From: OCS155 cluster bacterium AG-426-D23
GTDB taxonomy: Bacteria > Actinomycetota > Acidimicrobiia > Actinomarinales > Actinomarinaceae
Length of the DNA: 64,000 bases
NCBI GenBank assembly: GCA_003213165.1
Contig: QCNO01000004.1
Span: 1-64,000, forward strand
Reading direction: 5' to 3'
Shown: positions 1-7,024 of the stretch, one piece after another
Numbering within the stretch: position 1 is the first letter of the stretch
Layout: each line of letters starts with the position of its first letter
Notes under the pieces: generated by a model
Seen by the model: only the letters and a program-made list of their open reading frames with translations
What the model was told of the DNA's origin: nothing
The model's database searches: none
Position numbers and translations under genes: made by a program

Positions 1-556
1 ATCCTTTTTGATCATACCCTCTTGATTTCATTGCAACTTTGACTCTTTTGAACTCATCGATAAATACATCAATGTATCTGATTGCAAAAGATAAAATCGA
101 AATTAATAAAGGTGATATTTTTAATTTTTGCAAACCATAAATAATTTCAATATTAGATGTTGTGGCAGTTAAAACAATTGCAAGTGAGACGCAAAGGGTA
201 ATTTTTATTAGAATTGCAATCATTTCGTTAAATCCAGTTTCATAAATAGATATGGAGAAAATTTCAAATAATACTGTATTATCACCCTTGCTTAAAAATG
301 GTAGAAATAAAGCGAAGAGTACAAAGGGAATATCAATAGATAATCTTTTAAAGTATGTAGATGCTTTTATTTTAGATAAATAAATAAACAGTAGCACAAC
401 AAAAGTTTGCACAATAATTGATATGTTGTTTTCAAGACTTAAGAAAGCAATTGATAAAACAATAACAAAAGTTGCAGCAATCTTTATTTCGGGTTTAAGC
501 CTGCTTAGTAAAGAAGTGCTGTGGATTTCTAAATGATGTGAATGAGAAGTCTCCAT
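1..556 (-). CDS. cbiQ: ECF transporter T component, CbiQ-like (partial, 3' end outside window)
   Basis: Reading leftward from an ATG at 556, 185 codons stay open to the window edge. The protein starts with a histidine-rich stretch (METSHSHHLEIH), followed by SLLSRLKPEIKI, which resembles the N-terminal region of CbiQ/EcfT. Several hydrophobic segments follow, and AMKSRGY near the edge fits the A-x-RG coupling motif of energy-coupling-factor T subunits. In this family the T subunit links the membrane substrate-binding subunit to the ATPases. The histidine-rich start and the adjacent Fur-family gene with a Nur-like operator suggest nickel or cobalt uptake (inference). The ATPase and S-component genes would lie further left. 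Family assignment is fairly secure; the metal is not. Confidence 0.75.
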   Translation of the reverse strand, partial: METSHSHHLEIHSTSLLSRLKPEIKIAATFVIVLSIAFLSLENNISIIVQTFVVLLFIYLSKIKASTYFKRLSIDIPFVLFALFLPFLSKGDNTVLFEIFSISIYETGFNEMIAILIKITLCVSLAIVLTATTSNIEIIYGLQKLKISPLLISILSFAIRYIDVFIDEFKRVKVAMKSRGYDQKG

Positions 557-562
557 ATAGAA

Positions 563-595
563 ATATGTTAATGCAAATTATTTGCAATAACATAT
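563..595. promoter_or_regulatory. Fur-family operator, Nur-box-like palindrome
   Basis: This 33-bp inverted repeat has two 15-base arms (563-577 and 581-595) that match at 14 of 15 positions around a TTA centre. Its core reads ATGCAA (571-576), five bases, TTGCAA (582-587). That is the TTGCAA-N5-TTGCAA layout described for the Streptomyces nickel regulator Nur, with one mismatch. It lies between the stop codon of the Fur-family gene and the start of cbiQ, so it should control cbiQ rather than the regulator gene. There is no T-run, so a terminator is unlikely. Confidence 0.65.
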
Positions 596-1012
596 TTATT
601 TGCAGTTTTTACATACTCCTGAATATATAAAATGATGATTAATTACATTGAAATTGCTATCTTTTACAAGCACTTTATTGATTTTTTCTTTTGTTTCTTT
701 TGCAAGATCAAAAATTGATTTGCATAGGTCACATATTATGTGATTGTTATCATTTTCACTTTTTAAGTAATAAATTCCCGAACCATGCGCTTGATGTAGG
801 TGTTCTACAATATCTATACTTTCTAATAATTCAAGAGTCCTATATACGGTTGCTAGGTCAATATTTTTATCTTTTTTCGTAGATAGTTGATGAAGCTTCT
901 CAACGGTAAAATGCTCGTGGCCTGAATTTTCTAGGATACTGCAAATTACTTCTCTTGGATTGGTGATCCTATAACCTCTTTTTTTTAATTCTCTAACGAA
1001 GTCCATATTCAA
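596..1012 (-). CDS. Fur-family metalloregulator, probably nickel-responsive (Nur-like)
   Basis: The 138-residue protein has the normal Fur-family length and order. An N-terminal winged helix contains the recognition segment ATVYRTL (residues 54-60), and the C-terminal dimerisation domain follows. Metal-site candidates are H32, H34, H71, H73, H76, H91, H126 and H127. The structural zinc site is C94-x2-C97 with C134-x2-C137. Fur proteins repress metal uptake or storage genes when loaded with metal. Zur, Fur and Nur cannot be told apart by fold alone, but the neighbouring cbiQ and the TTGCAA-type operator argue for nickel. It is transcribed divergently from the thioredoxin-fold gene that starts at 1041, with only 28 bases between them. 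Confidence 0.85.
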   Translation of the reverse strand: MNMDFVRELKKRGYRITNPREVICSILENSGHEHFTVEKLHQLSTKKDKNIDLATVYRTLELLESIDIVEHLHQAHGSGIYYLKSENDNNHIICDLCKSIFDLAKETKEKINKVLVKDSNFNVINHHFIYSGVCKNCK

Positions 1013-1040
1013 GTATATTATAAGGTTTGATAAGGCACTT

Positions 1041-1514
1041 ATGAAAAGAAAATTTCTAAAGATACTTAATCGTTATAGTTTAATTTATTTACCTCTAGGT
1101 TGGGTTATTGGATTAGCAATTATTTTTTTTACATTCGAGCCATCTTCTGTTTTGTACTTTCTTAGTTTTTTCGTTCTTGGGATTTTTTACCTTTTGGTTT
1201 CATATACTTCAAACCGAAAAATGGTTGACTCATCTTATTCAGTCTCGGATTATAAAAATTCAATTATTGAGTTTTACTCAGATTACTGACTTGGCTGTAC
1301 TGCATCAAAATTCATAGTTGATGAATTTAAAAAAGAAAATCCAGAAGTTTTTTTTGTTTCTATTAATGCTAGTAAACAAAAAGATCACCCGTTTATTGAT
1401 AAATATAAACTATTTAACACTCCAACATATGTTTTAATAAACAACCATGGTGAAAAAATAGCTAGAAGAGTTGGAACATTTAATTCGAGTTATTTTAAAA
1501 ATTTTTTAACTTAA
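1041..1514 (+). CDS. Candidate selenocysteine-containing thioredoxin-fold membrane protein
   Basis: From the ATG at 1041 (preceded by TAAGG at 1031-1035) the frame encodes two likely membrane helices (about residues 13-32 and 37-55) and then a thioredoxin fold. At codon 83 (1287-1289) it meets TGA, but the same frame stays open to TAA at 1512-1514. The resumed sequence is clearly thioredoxin-like: LGC directly after the TGA, then a TPTYVLINNHGE segment matching the cis-proline loop. Aligning EFYSDY-TGA-LGC with the thioredoxin motif DFWAEW-C-GPC puts the TGA on the first redox cysteine, giving a U-x-x-C site (U83, C86). A hairpin of SECIS geometry follows. The alternative is a point-mutated pseudogene (TGT/TGC to TGA). 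TGA is a normal stop elsewhere in the window, so code reassignment is not the explanation. Confidence 0.65.
1287..1328 (+). promoter_or_regulatory. SECIS-like hairpin following in-frame TGA
   Basis: After the TGA at 1287-1289, a perfect 8-bp stem forms between AAATTCAT (1308-1315) and ATGAATTT (1321-1328), closing a five-base loop AGTTG. The loop begins 26 bases after the TGA and has G at its second position. As I recall the bacterial SECIS consensus, the apical loop lies roughly 16-37 bases after UGA with a G in its first two positions, so the geometry fits. The whole hairpin lies inside the coding sequence, as expected in bacteria. AT-rich hairpins can arise by chance, so this is supportive rather than conclusive. 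Confidence 0.5.
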
Positions 1515-1846
1515 GCTATTCTGTCACCCAGTTCCGAACCATTTTCAGGAGCTAATAAAAGTACATCTCCATTACTTTTGATTGAACCTAGTATTAAACA
1601 CTGACTCATAATTGAGCCAATCTGTTTTTCACCTAAATTGATAACAGCTATACATTTTTTATTTATCAGACTTTTAAGTTCATAATTTGTAATTTGTGCA
1701 CTTGTTTTTTTTAATCCAATATCTTCACCAAAATCTATAGTTAGAATATACGCCGGCTTAATTGCTTGTTCAAATATTTCTGCTTTTATAATTTTTCCAA
1801 CACGAATATCTAATTTAGAAAATAATTTAACATTTTCACTATTCAT
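1511..1846 (-). CDS. csaA: CsaA-type tRNA-binding domain protein
   Basis: The whole 111-residue protein is one OB-fold tRNA-binding domain of the CsaA/Arc1p/EMAP-II type. It starts with a FSKLDIRVGKI segment and carries KKTSAQIT and NLGEKQIGSIMSQCLILG, close to the conserved 'NL..r.ig...SegM.L' pattern. Related stand-alone proteins bind tRNA or act as export-related chaperones, and the same domain forms the C-terminus of some methionyl-tRNA synthetases. Here it is free-standing. Its stop codon overlaps the end of the convergent thioredoxin-like gene. The ATG lies 29 bases from the divergent flavin reductase start. Confidence 0.8.
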   Translation of the reverse strand: MNSENVKLFSKLDIRVGKIIKAEIFEQAIKPAYILTIDFGEDIGLKKTSAQITNYELKSLINKKCIAVINLGEKQIGSIMSQCLILGSIKSNGDVLLLAPENGSELGDRIA

Positions 1847-1874
1847 ATAACAAACATAATTACATACTTACTAC

Positions 1875-2421
1875 ATGTCAAAAATTTTCATTTTAAGCGC
1901 TGGCACCAGTCCTGACTCATACAACAATCAACTGGCAAAATACCTAAGCAATTATTTTGAAAATAAAGGTATAGAAAATTTCCTTTTCGATAATTTGTAT
2001 TCTGACATTCCTTTTTTACTTGATAGCTACGATGATGTTCCAGATAAGATTAGTGAAATGAGAAAATTTCTGGAAATATCTGACAAAATAATTATTTTTA
2101 GTCCTGTTTACAATGGTGGGTTTTTAGCTCATCTAAAAAATACTCTTGATTGGCTATCGCTTGCATATGATGGTAATAGCTATAGCGCTCTTTTTAAAGA
2201 GAAGAAAGTTGCCGTTGTCACAAATGTTAAAGGCACAGGGGGAAATGCTCAAAAAGCGTTTGAAATTTTAAGTTTGCAACTCTCAAATTACAAATTATTA
2301 GTTTTTTGAAAAATTTCATCTAATAACTAAATTTGATCATCAAAATGATAAAAGTATTCTAGATAACGATGATGTAATCAAGTCTTTAAACAATTACGTG
2401 GAAGAATTTTTAACTATATAA
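1875..2421 (+). CDS. NADPH-dependent FMN reductase family protein, frameshifted at a T-run
   Basis: Codons 1-144 encode an NAD(P)H-dependent flavin reductase fold: an N-terminal phosphate-loop segment ILSAGTSPDSYNNQLA, then PVYNGGFLAHLKNTLDWLS, typical of the SsuE/azoreductase-like family. The frame stops at TGA 2307-2309, inside GTTTTTTGAA. If one T of the six-T run (2302-2307) is skipped, translation continues as VFEKFHLITKF to TAA at 2419-2421, restoring a plausible C-terminal helix (LDNDDVIKSLNNYVEEF). Without the shift the enzyme lacks about 37 residues. Possible causes are a homopolymer sequencing error, a recent inactivating indel, or +1 recoding on TTT-TGA. The intact gene would make about 181 residues. 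Its end overlaps the convergent plsC gene. Confidence 0.7.
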
Positions 2422-3138
2422 TTTATATTTAATTAACGACTCCAACTTTGAAGTTAATTCATCTACAGAAAAATCATTTACATTATAAATTGGATCTAAT
2501 ATCTCAATTTTTATTTCTCCACTTTTTAGCCATACTTTACCTTTAGTCATCAGCCTATGAGCATTATGAGAAACAACAGGGACTATTGGGAGATTAAAAT
2601 CTTTTGCGATATAGGCTGCACCTTTTTTAAATGGTAGGAGTTCTTTTTGATTACTTCTTTTTCCCTCTGGAAATATCATAATTGAATTTCCTTGCTCTAC
2701 TACTTGGTTTATAGATTCATTAATTTTTTCAAAATTTGCTTTTGCATTTTTTCTATCAATTCTTGGTAATCCCAAGGTTTTTAAAACTCGTCCAAATATA
2801 GGAATTCTAAATAGTTCTGTTTTTGTAAGAAATCTAATTGAGACTGGTAGAGCAGTTATGTGAGTAAATATATCAAGAGTTGATGGGTGATTTCCAATAA
2901 CTACGTAACTTTTTTCAGTGTCTATTTTTTCCAATCCAACAACATTCAGCTTGATGCCTACAAGTACTATTCCAATCCATCCAAAGAACTCATAAAGCTT
3001 TGTTGCCAGAATTCTACCTTTAGGAATGAATGCAGTTAATACTATCAAAACACATAATGGAAACATTATAAAAATCATGAAAAGTGGAAATAAAATTAAA
3101 GTTTTAATGACGATTTTTATATTAATTTTCGAATCCAT
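2410..3138 (-). CDS. plsC: 1-acyl-sn-glycerol-3-phosphate acyltransferase (PlsC family)
   Basis: The 242-residue protein transfers an acyl group to lysophosphatidate to make phosphatidate, the second acylation in membrane phospholipid synthesis. An N-terminal hydrophobic segment (about 10-38) anchors it to the membrane. The catalytic H-x4-D motif is NHPSTLD (H84, D89), and FPEGKRS (156-162) is the substrate-binding motif III. Length and motif spacing are normal for PlsC. A plsY gene at 34342 would supply the first acylation, so both steps of the pathway are in this window. The gene is read leftward, behind the YczE-like gene. Confidence 0.9.
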   Translation of the reverse strand: MDSKINIKIVIKTLILFPLFMIFIMFPLCVLIVLTAFIPKGRILATKLYEFFGWIGIVLVGIKLNVVGLEKIDTEKSYVVIGNHPSTLDIFTHITALPVSIRFLTKTELFRIPIFGRVLKTLGLPRIDRKNAKANFEKINESINQVVEQGNSIMIFPEGKRSNQKELLPFKKGAAYIAKDFNLPIVPVVSHNAHRLMTKGKVWLKSGEIKIEILDPIYNVNDFSVDELTSKLESLIKYKLYS

Positions 3139-3184
3139 ATTTTCATTCTAAGAAAAAAAAGATAATTAGCGCTTAAATTTTACC

Positions 3185-3772
3185 TTAAATTGAATCTCTC
3201 ATATCAACGTACGGAAGGACCAATTGTACTACTGGTCCTATTCCAATAACGAACAGAATAGTTACATATCCAACAAGTCCACCCAGAAGCCACCCAGTTA
3301 AAAATGCAATCAACTCAATCAAATTTCTAGCTGTACCGATTTTTATTCCTAAAGTTTCAAGTCCTACCATTATTCCATCCCTAGGACCAACTCCTAAGTC
3401 TGCTCCTACATAAATTGCTGTACCAGTTCCAATAGATATAATTCCTAATAAAATTAGTATCAAACTTAAGAAAATATTTTCTGAAAATTCAAAGTACAAA
3501 ATGATAGTGTCTGCAACCAATCCAACTAAAAAGATATCTATCAACGTTCCCAAGCCCGGTTTTTGCTTCAATGGTATCCACAACAACATAACTGCAACTC
3601 CAGTTATTATTATTGTTCTACCGTAAGTTATACCTATCGTTTTAGATAATCCATCATGAAATACACCCCAAGGACCTAAACCTAAATTTGCAAGGTAATT
3701 TAATGAAATACCAACGCCTATTAGTGAAGTTCCAAAAATTACTTGAAAAACTTGTCTGGGTTTTCTCGGCAT
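3185..3772 (-). CDS. YczE/YitT-like multi-pass membrane protein
   Basis: The 195-residue protein has about five hydrophobic segments and small-residue-rich loops. It begins with VFQVIFGTSLIGVGISLNYLANLGLGPWGVFHDGLSKTIGITYGR, a pattern characteristic of the YczE/YyaS family of membrane proteins (related to YitT). A similar GADLGVGPRDGIMVGL segment appears in the second half, so the protein looks like an internal duplication of the 'LGxGP' unit. Its biochemical role is unknown; the Bacillus relative is linked to surfactin production but there is no such context here. It lies 46 bases upstream of plsC on the same strand and may be cotranscribed with it. Confidence 0.75.
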   Translation of the reverse strand: MPRKPRQVFQVIFGTSLIGVGISLNYLANLGLGPWGVFHDGLSKTIGITYGRTIIITGVAVMLLWIPLKQKPGLGTLIDIFLVGLVADTIILYFEFSENIFLSLILILLGIISIGTGTAIYVGADLGVGPRDGIMVGLETLGIKIGTARNLIELIAFLTGWLLGGLVGYVTILFVIGIGPVVQLVLPYVDMRDSI

Positions 3773-3823
3773 TCGTTAAGAATACAAGTTAAGTAAAAAT
3801 AAATTGATTATTAGAATGTTTAA

Positions 3824-4543
3824 GTGAGAAAAATTTATATATCTTTATTTTTAGTCTTTATTTTTTGTGCACAAAACGAAGTAGTTGAAGAGACAATAAA
3901 TACAGAATCAACAATTATTGAACCTAAAGCAACAAACGAGGAAAGTTCAACTACATCTACAACTCTAGAAATTGTACAGCTAGAGTCTTTTGAGAATGTT
4001 GAATTTATAGTACTAAAAGAAAAAAGTGTGGTTGGATATTTAGCACCAAAACAATTTTTGAATTCTGGTTTAGATATTGTCGAGGGAACAACACGTGAAA
4101 TAATAGGAGGATTTACTCTAACTCTTTCAGAATGTGATCAAGCAGATTCGTGTTTATATTTAGAAGACCTTCAAATAAAAGCTGATATCTCAACTTTGAA
4201 AAGCAATAATATAATTAGAGACCAAGCCATAAATAACCAATGGCTACAATCTACACTTTTTCCGGAAGCAATATTTACGATCGATGAATTAGTACTACCT
4301 AATAAAGATTTTGACTCTAAAGTTGAAGATACGATTGTTGGTAAACTAACAATCAGAGAAATTGAATTAGATACTCCTTTCTCTATATCAGCATATCTTG
4401 ATGATAATCAAATATTTATTTCGGGGATTACTGAAATTGACACAACTTGGTTCGGTTTTGATGCACCAACCAAATTTAATGCTTGGGAAGTCTTGAATCC
4501 TATAGGAATTAAAGTTGAACTTGTAGCAAAAAGAAACAATTGA
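3824..4543 (+). CDS. YceI-like domain lipoprotein
   Basis: Translation most likely starts at GTG 3824. The N-terminus is a signal sequence ending in LVFIFCAQ, so the cysteine at about residue 15 may be lipidated, although Phe at the -1 position is unusual for a lipobox. A Ser/Thr/Glu-rich linker (about 20-50) follows. The rest resembles the YceI family of lipocalin-like beta-barrels: SVVGYLAPKQFL, a segment around DQAINNQWLQSTLFPEAIFTI, and GKLTIREIELDTPFSI. YceI proteins bind polyisoprenoid-type lipids. The protein probably sits on the outer face of the membrane. The stop overlaps the start of the Nudix gene. Confidence 0.75.
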   Translation: MRKIYISLFLVFIFCAQNEVVEETINTESTIIEPKATNEESSTTSTTLEIVQLESFENVEFIVLKEKSVVGYLAPKQFLNSGLDIVEGTTREIIGGFTLTLSECDQADSCLYLEDLQIKADISTLKSNNIIRDQAINNQWLQSTLFPEAIFTIDELVLPNKDFDSKVEDTIVGKLTIREIELDTPFSISAYLDDNQIFISGITEIDTTWFGFDAPTKFNAWEVLNPIGIKVELVAKRNN

Positions 4544-5076
4544 TACATAGATTAAAATTTAATAGATTTGCTGGCAGGGGGGAACCAAAAGGTCCTGAAA
4601 AGTACGCTGCAGTAGCAATCTTAATTTTTAAAAATAAAGAAATATTATTCATTAAGAGATCTGAAAATATGCCAACTCACAAAGGAGATATTGCTTTTCC
4701 TGGTGGAAAAAAAGAAGATGGTGATGTGGATATTTACAGTACAGCAAAGAGAGAAGCATATGAAGAGTTATTAATTCCAAAGAAAACTGTCAACTCAATT
4801 TTTACTGTGAAGGGTAATTTAGATCCCATTGACACGGTAGAGTACAAATTCAATGTTTATCCGGTGGTTTTTAGTTTAAATGAAAAACAATTAAATTTTA
4901 ATAAAGATGAAATTCAAAAAATATTTTATGAACCAATTGAAAAATTAATTGATAAAAACAACTGGTCATATAGAGGAGCATATGATGATGATTGGATTTA
5001 TATGTTGGATGACGAAATCTTATGGGGCGCTACTGCAAAAATGGTGAGAACTTTATGCAATCTAAGACTTAGATAA
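4540..5076 (+). CDS. Nudix hydrolase, CoA pyrophosphatase type
   Basis: The TTG start at 4540 overlaps the preceding TGA stop, so the gene is translationally coupled to the YceI gene. The 178-residue protein has a Nudix box in the form FPGGKKEDGD...REAYEEL (residues 53-77). The preceding THKGDIAFPGG matches the signature of the NudL/PCD1 branch, which hydrolyses coenzyme A and its derivatives to 3',5'-ADP and phosphopantetheine. The spacing between GG and REA is the NudL spacing. Metal-binding glutamates E72, E75 and E76 are present. Substrate assignment rests on this motif only. Confidence 0.8.
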   Translation: MIHRLKFNRFAGRGEPKGPEKYAAVAILIFKNKEILFIKRSENMPTHKGDIAFPGGKKEDGDVDIYSTAKREAYEELLIPKKTVNSIFTVKGNLDPIDTVEYKFNVYPVVFSLNEKQLNFNKDEIQKIFYEPIEKLIDKNNWSYRGAYDDDWIYMLDDEILWGATAKMVRTLCNLRLR

Positions 5077-5955
5077 ATTTCTTGCCTCATCTTTTACAGC
5101 TAGATAAAGCGATATAAAAATTAAAATCAGTGTGATAAAAAAGACGCTATCGACAATTTCATTCAAGAAAATATATCCTACTAATATTCCAACAATTGGG
5201 ACTACATAATCAACAAGAGTTGTGAAGGTTGCTGAGAGTCTCTTGATAGTATATAAAAATAAAGAATAATTAAATATGTCAATGAACACTAAACCTAAAA
5301 GTTTTGATGTTTCAAAAATTGTGATAGATTCAAATTTTCCATCCAGAGAAAAAAACAAAATTAGTGATAAAACAGAACCAACGAACCATTGAGTTAAGAG
5401 GTATGCCTTTGAAGGAATGTACTGAAGATGTTTTTTGTTTGTAATATTACTTAAAGCTAATCCTTGCACACCTAGAAGTGCAAAAAGACCACCAGTAATT
5501 AAATTCCCTTCATTTAACAAACCTGTCGAGCCTGACAGGAATAAAATAACTAGACCAAAAAAACCTAAAATTACTGAACTAATTTTTAATCGAGTAATTT
5601 TCTCATCTTTGTAAAAAAGAAAAACCCAGAATACTGTAAATAGTGGAATGGTTGAAATAAATATGCTTTGTAAACCTGAAGATATGTACTTTAATGCATA
5701 AATAAAAGCCCAACCTGGTATAAAAATAGCTAATATTCCCGACAGGCTTCCCTTAAGAAAAAAATCTAATGTGATGCTAGAAAAAAATTCTTTTAAGCAA
5801 TATAGGCTGATAATAATAGTAACTATTGAAACCCTTAATGTCACAATATACATTTCATTTACACCATCGATGAGAAGACTTCGATTTAATAGTCCATGAA
5901 ATCCAAAAAGTGTACCAATTAAAATTATGTTTCTTAAGCCTGCGAATGCGGACAT
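5062..5955 (-). CDS. EamA/DMT-family transporter
   Basis: The 297-residue protein has about ten hydrophobic segments arranged as two similar halves, the EamA duplication typical of the drug/metabolite transporter superfamily. Recognisable pieces include GLHGLLNRSLLIDG-type loop residues near the N-terminus, SSGLQSIFISTIPLFTVFW in the first repeat and YVVPIVGILVGYIFLNEIV in the second. These transporters export metabolites or amino acids, but the substrate cannot be read from sequence. The gene converges on the Nudix gene with a 15-base overlap and is divergent from trpS. Confidence 0.85.
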   Translation of the reverse strand: MSAFAGLRNIILIGTLFGFHGLLNRSLLIDGVNEMYIVTLRVSIVTIIISLYCLKEFFSSITLDFFLKGSLSGILAIFIPGWAFIYALKYISSGLQSIFISTIPLFTVFWVFLFYKDEKITRLKISSVILGFFGLVILFLSGSTGLLNEGNLITGGLFALLGVQGLALSNITNKKHLQYIPSKAYLLTQWFVGSVLSLILFFSLDGKFESITIFETSKLLGLVFIDIFNYSLFLYTIKRLSATFTTLVDYVVPIVGILVGYIFLNEIVDSVFFITLILIFISLYLAVKDEARNLSKS

Positions 5956-6014
5956 TGAATATTCAGGTTTGATAAAAACACTCCAATTTAATTTAGTTTA
6001 TTAGAATAGCAGAT

Positions 6015-6989
6015 ATGAAAACAGTTTTTTCTGGAATTCAACCAAGTGGATTAGTACATTTAGGTAATTTATTAGGAGCAATAAATAATTGGGCAAAATT
6101 ATCAAATGAAGACTCAAAAAATTATTTTTGTATTGTAGATCTACATTCACTTACTGCAATGCCTGATAAATCTGATTTAAAGGCTAGTATCAGAGACACT
6201 TTAAAAGTTTTACTATCATCAGGAATTAATCTTGAAAAATCAGTAATTTATATTCAAAGCAACCTAAAAGAACACGCTTACTTATCTTGGATATTATCAA
6301 ATTTTTGCCAAGTTGGAGAATTGCAGCGAATGACACAGTTCAAGGAAAAAGCTTCATCATTTGGAACACACTCCGGTCTTTTAACTTACCCAATTCTTAT
6401 GGCTGCCGATATCTTAATTCATAAAGCAAATGAAGTTCCAGTAGGTGATGATCAAACTCAACATTTAGAATTGACAAGAAATATAGCTGAAAGATTTAAT
6501 AATAATTATGGTGAAATATTTCCAATACCTGAAAAAACAAGCGGAAAATACGGTGCTCGACTGATGTCATTAAGACACCCAGAAAATAAAATGTCAAAAA
6601 GCTCAGATGATATAAATGGAACTATTTATTTTAATGATACGAAAGATACAATTATTAAAAAGTTTAAATCCTCGGTTACGGACTCAAGCAATTCAATAAC
6701 TTATGATGTTAAATCAAAGCCAGGAATTAGTAATTTGATAGAAATATATTCATCCATCAATAATTTGGAGATAGATGAAACTGAAAATAAGTTCAACGAC
6801 TATCCATATGGAGAATTTAAGATTGCAGTTGCAGAGTCAACTATTTCTTATTTAGAACCAATCAATGAGAAGTTCAATAATCTTGGAGATAAAGAAGTAG
6901 ATAAAATTATTACAAACAATTTAGAGATAGCAAAAGATTCGGCAGAAAATACAATATCAGAAGTCAAAGATGCTTTAGGTATAAATTAA
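6015..6989 (+). CDS. trpS: Tryptophanyl-tRNA synthetase
   Basis: This class I aminoacyl-tRNA synthetase attaches tryptophan to tRNA-Trp. The 324-residue length is normal for bacterial TrpS. The HIGH-equivalent motif is PSGLVHLGN (residues 10-18) and the KMSKS loop is KMSKS at 192-196. The motif GDDQTQHLELTRNIAERFN, which contacts substrate, is intact. The gene starts at an ATG 59 bases from the divergent transporter. I looked for a Trp-codon leader upstream and saw none. Confidence 0.96.
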   Translation: MKTVFSGIQPSGLVHLGNLLGAINNWAKLSNEDSKNYFCIVDLHSLTAMPDKSDLKASIRDTLKVLLSSGINLEKSVIYIQSNLKEHAYLSWILSNFCQVGELQRMTQFKEKASSFGTHSGLLTYPILMAADILIHKANEVPVGDDQTQHLELTRNIAERFNNNYGEIFPIPEKTSGKYGARLMSLRHPENKMSKSSDDINGTIYFNDTKDTIIKKFKSSVTDSSNSITYDVKSKPGISNLIEIYSSINNLEIDETENKFNDYPYGEFKIAVAESTISYLEPINEKFNNLGDKEVDKIITNNLEIAKDSAENTISEVKDALGIN

Positions 6990-7024
6990 GAAATGAATGT
7001 TGAGACAGGAAAGCCCAATCTTTA

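Noticed and set aside
1287..1289. TGA read as tryptophan through code reassignment
   Set aside because: TGA ends many intact genes in this window (for example at 4543, 21503, 22264, 24117 and 55917), and the position aligns with cysteine, not tryptophan.
2307..2309. TGA in the flavin reductase as a second selenocysteine codon
   Set aside because: The zero frame closes six codons later (KISSNN-stop) and does not resemble the family, whereas a +1 shift restores the expected C-terminus.
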